From: Hydractinia symbiolongicarpus
Taxonomy: Eukaryota; Cnidaria; Hydrozoa; Anthoathecata; Hydractiniidae
Assembly (NCBI RefSeq): GCF_029227915.1
Contig: NC_079885.1
Location: forward strand, 5,580,001 to 5,644,000
Direction of reading: 5' to 3'
Length of the DNA stretch: 64,000 nucleotides
A program made the position numbers and the translations under genes. The notes under the pieces were generated by a model. The model saw nothing but the letters and a program-made list of their open reading frames with translations, was not told the origin of the DNA and ran no database searches. This document shows positions 63,538 through 64,000 of this stretch, one piece after another (within the stretch, counting starts at the first letter, position 1; the number at the start of each line of letters is the position of its first letter).

Positions 63538-64000
63538 CTAAGTAAAGCAGGAAAGCAAGTAACTCACTGGTCGTTGGAAACATCGTGTCATAGATAACAC
63601 CAAGCCAGTATCGTTTTCTGATTGGAAGATTTTTTCTTTTAGTATATCTCGTTGTTTTATCTTTTCTCTTAACGCTTTCTCTTTTCTTTTTAGACGTTTT
63701 TTCTGTTTTTCTATATGTTCTTCTTGTGTCGCAATATCGCTTTTTAGGTACGCGATCTTATTTCGACAAGTTTCGATTTCACCTTCTAGTTTGATTAATT
63801 TAACTTTAGGTGTCTCTTTACGCTCTCCTCCTGACTGTTCCACAGAAATTTGATTTAGCTCAACTGCACTGTTTTGTGGGTTTTTTGTCGGAGATGAGAG
63901 GGATTTTGAAATCGAAATAGATCTGTCAGGTCCTCTTCTCTGCCCGGTTATAAGATTATAGAGACTTTTATCGTACGCGGCTTCCTCGGGTGTGTTTCCA
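63538..64000 (-). CDS. Unidentified coiled-coil protein, last exon, partial
   Basis: On the minus strand the frame is open from the window edge to a TAG at 63538-63540, about 154 residues. The first half is Ser/Pro-rich and polar; the second half is a highly charged heptad-like stretch (IEKQKKRLKRKEKALREKI), followed by a Cys/Phe-containing end. It has no ATG and must continue beyond 64000. It lies tail-to-tail with CEP89. I do not recognise the family. Confidence 0.55.
   Translation of the reverse strand, partial: GNTPEEAAYDKSLYNLITGQRRGPDRSISISKSLSSPTKNPQNSAVELNQISVEQSGGERKETPKVKLIKLEGEIETCRNKIAYLKSDIATQEEHIEKQKKRLKRKEKALREKIKQRDILKEKIFQSENDTGLVLSMTRCFQRPVSYLLSCFT

Overview
The window is nuclear DNA of an animal. 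It is AT-rich, its genes are split into short exons by small GT-AG introns, and it is full of transposable elements. Three conserved animal genes can be read exon by exon: RELCH, TMEM42 and CEP89. An ApeC-domain receptor, tRNA-derived SINEs, Penelope, Ty3/Gypsy and Helitron elements make a cnidarian (hydrozoan- or scyphozoan-like) the most likely source. This is an inference; the species cannot be named from the sequence.

Layout: (1) 347-7621 (+): twelve 3' exons of RELCH. One intron is filled by about 40 copies of a 37-bp repeat that begins exactly on the exon's splice donor. (2) 7622-12593: no gene seen; hairpins, old repeats and a 122-bp Helitron-like remnant. (3) 12594-25730 (+): a complete 16-exon gene for a predicted 1220-residue membrane receptor. 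Its order is signal peptide, Cys-rich modules, WSC, EGF-like, lectin-like, ApeC, sushi, EGF, sushi, Cys-rich module, transmembrane helix and a long tail with two ITIM-like motifs. Its introns carry nested MITE-like elements. (4) 26563-32819: a DNA transposon with inverted terminal repeats and a seven-exon, 1570-codon gene that includes an XPG/FEN-like nuclease region and a CXC-like cysteine cluster. (5) 32879-37972: a Ty3/Gypsy element with 150-bp LTRs inserted into a SINE. (6) 38321-42084 (+): complete three-exon TMEM42. (7) 44282-63075 (+): fifteen exons of CEP89, whose introns hold a decayed Penelope-like element, LINE 3' fragments, a mirrored foldback array, a SINE and three head-to-tail Helitron-like elements. 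(8) 63538-64000 (-): the last exon of an unidentified coiled-coil gene.

The host genes have no evident shared pathway: RELCH is a recycling-endosome/Golgi HEAT protein, TMEM42 a small multipass membrane protein, CEP89 a centriole distal-appendage coiled-coil protein, and the ApeC protein looks like a recognition receptor. The most unusual items are the ApeC/ITIM receptor, the XPG-like TIR transposon, and two cases in which a tandem repeat has copied a splice site of a conserved gene (donor in RELCH, acceptor in CEP89).

Exon borders were set by hand from GT/AG signals, reading-phase continuity and remembered human orthologues. No alignment or database search was run.
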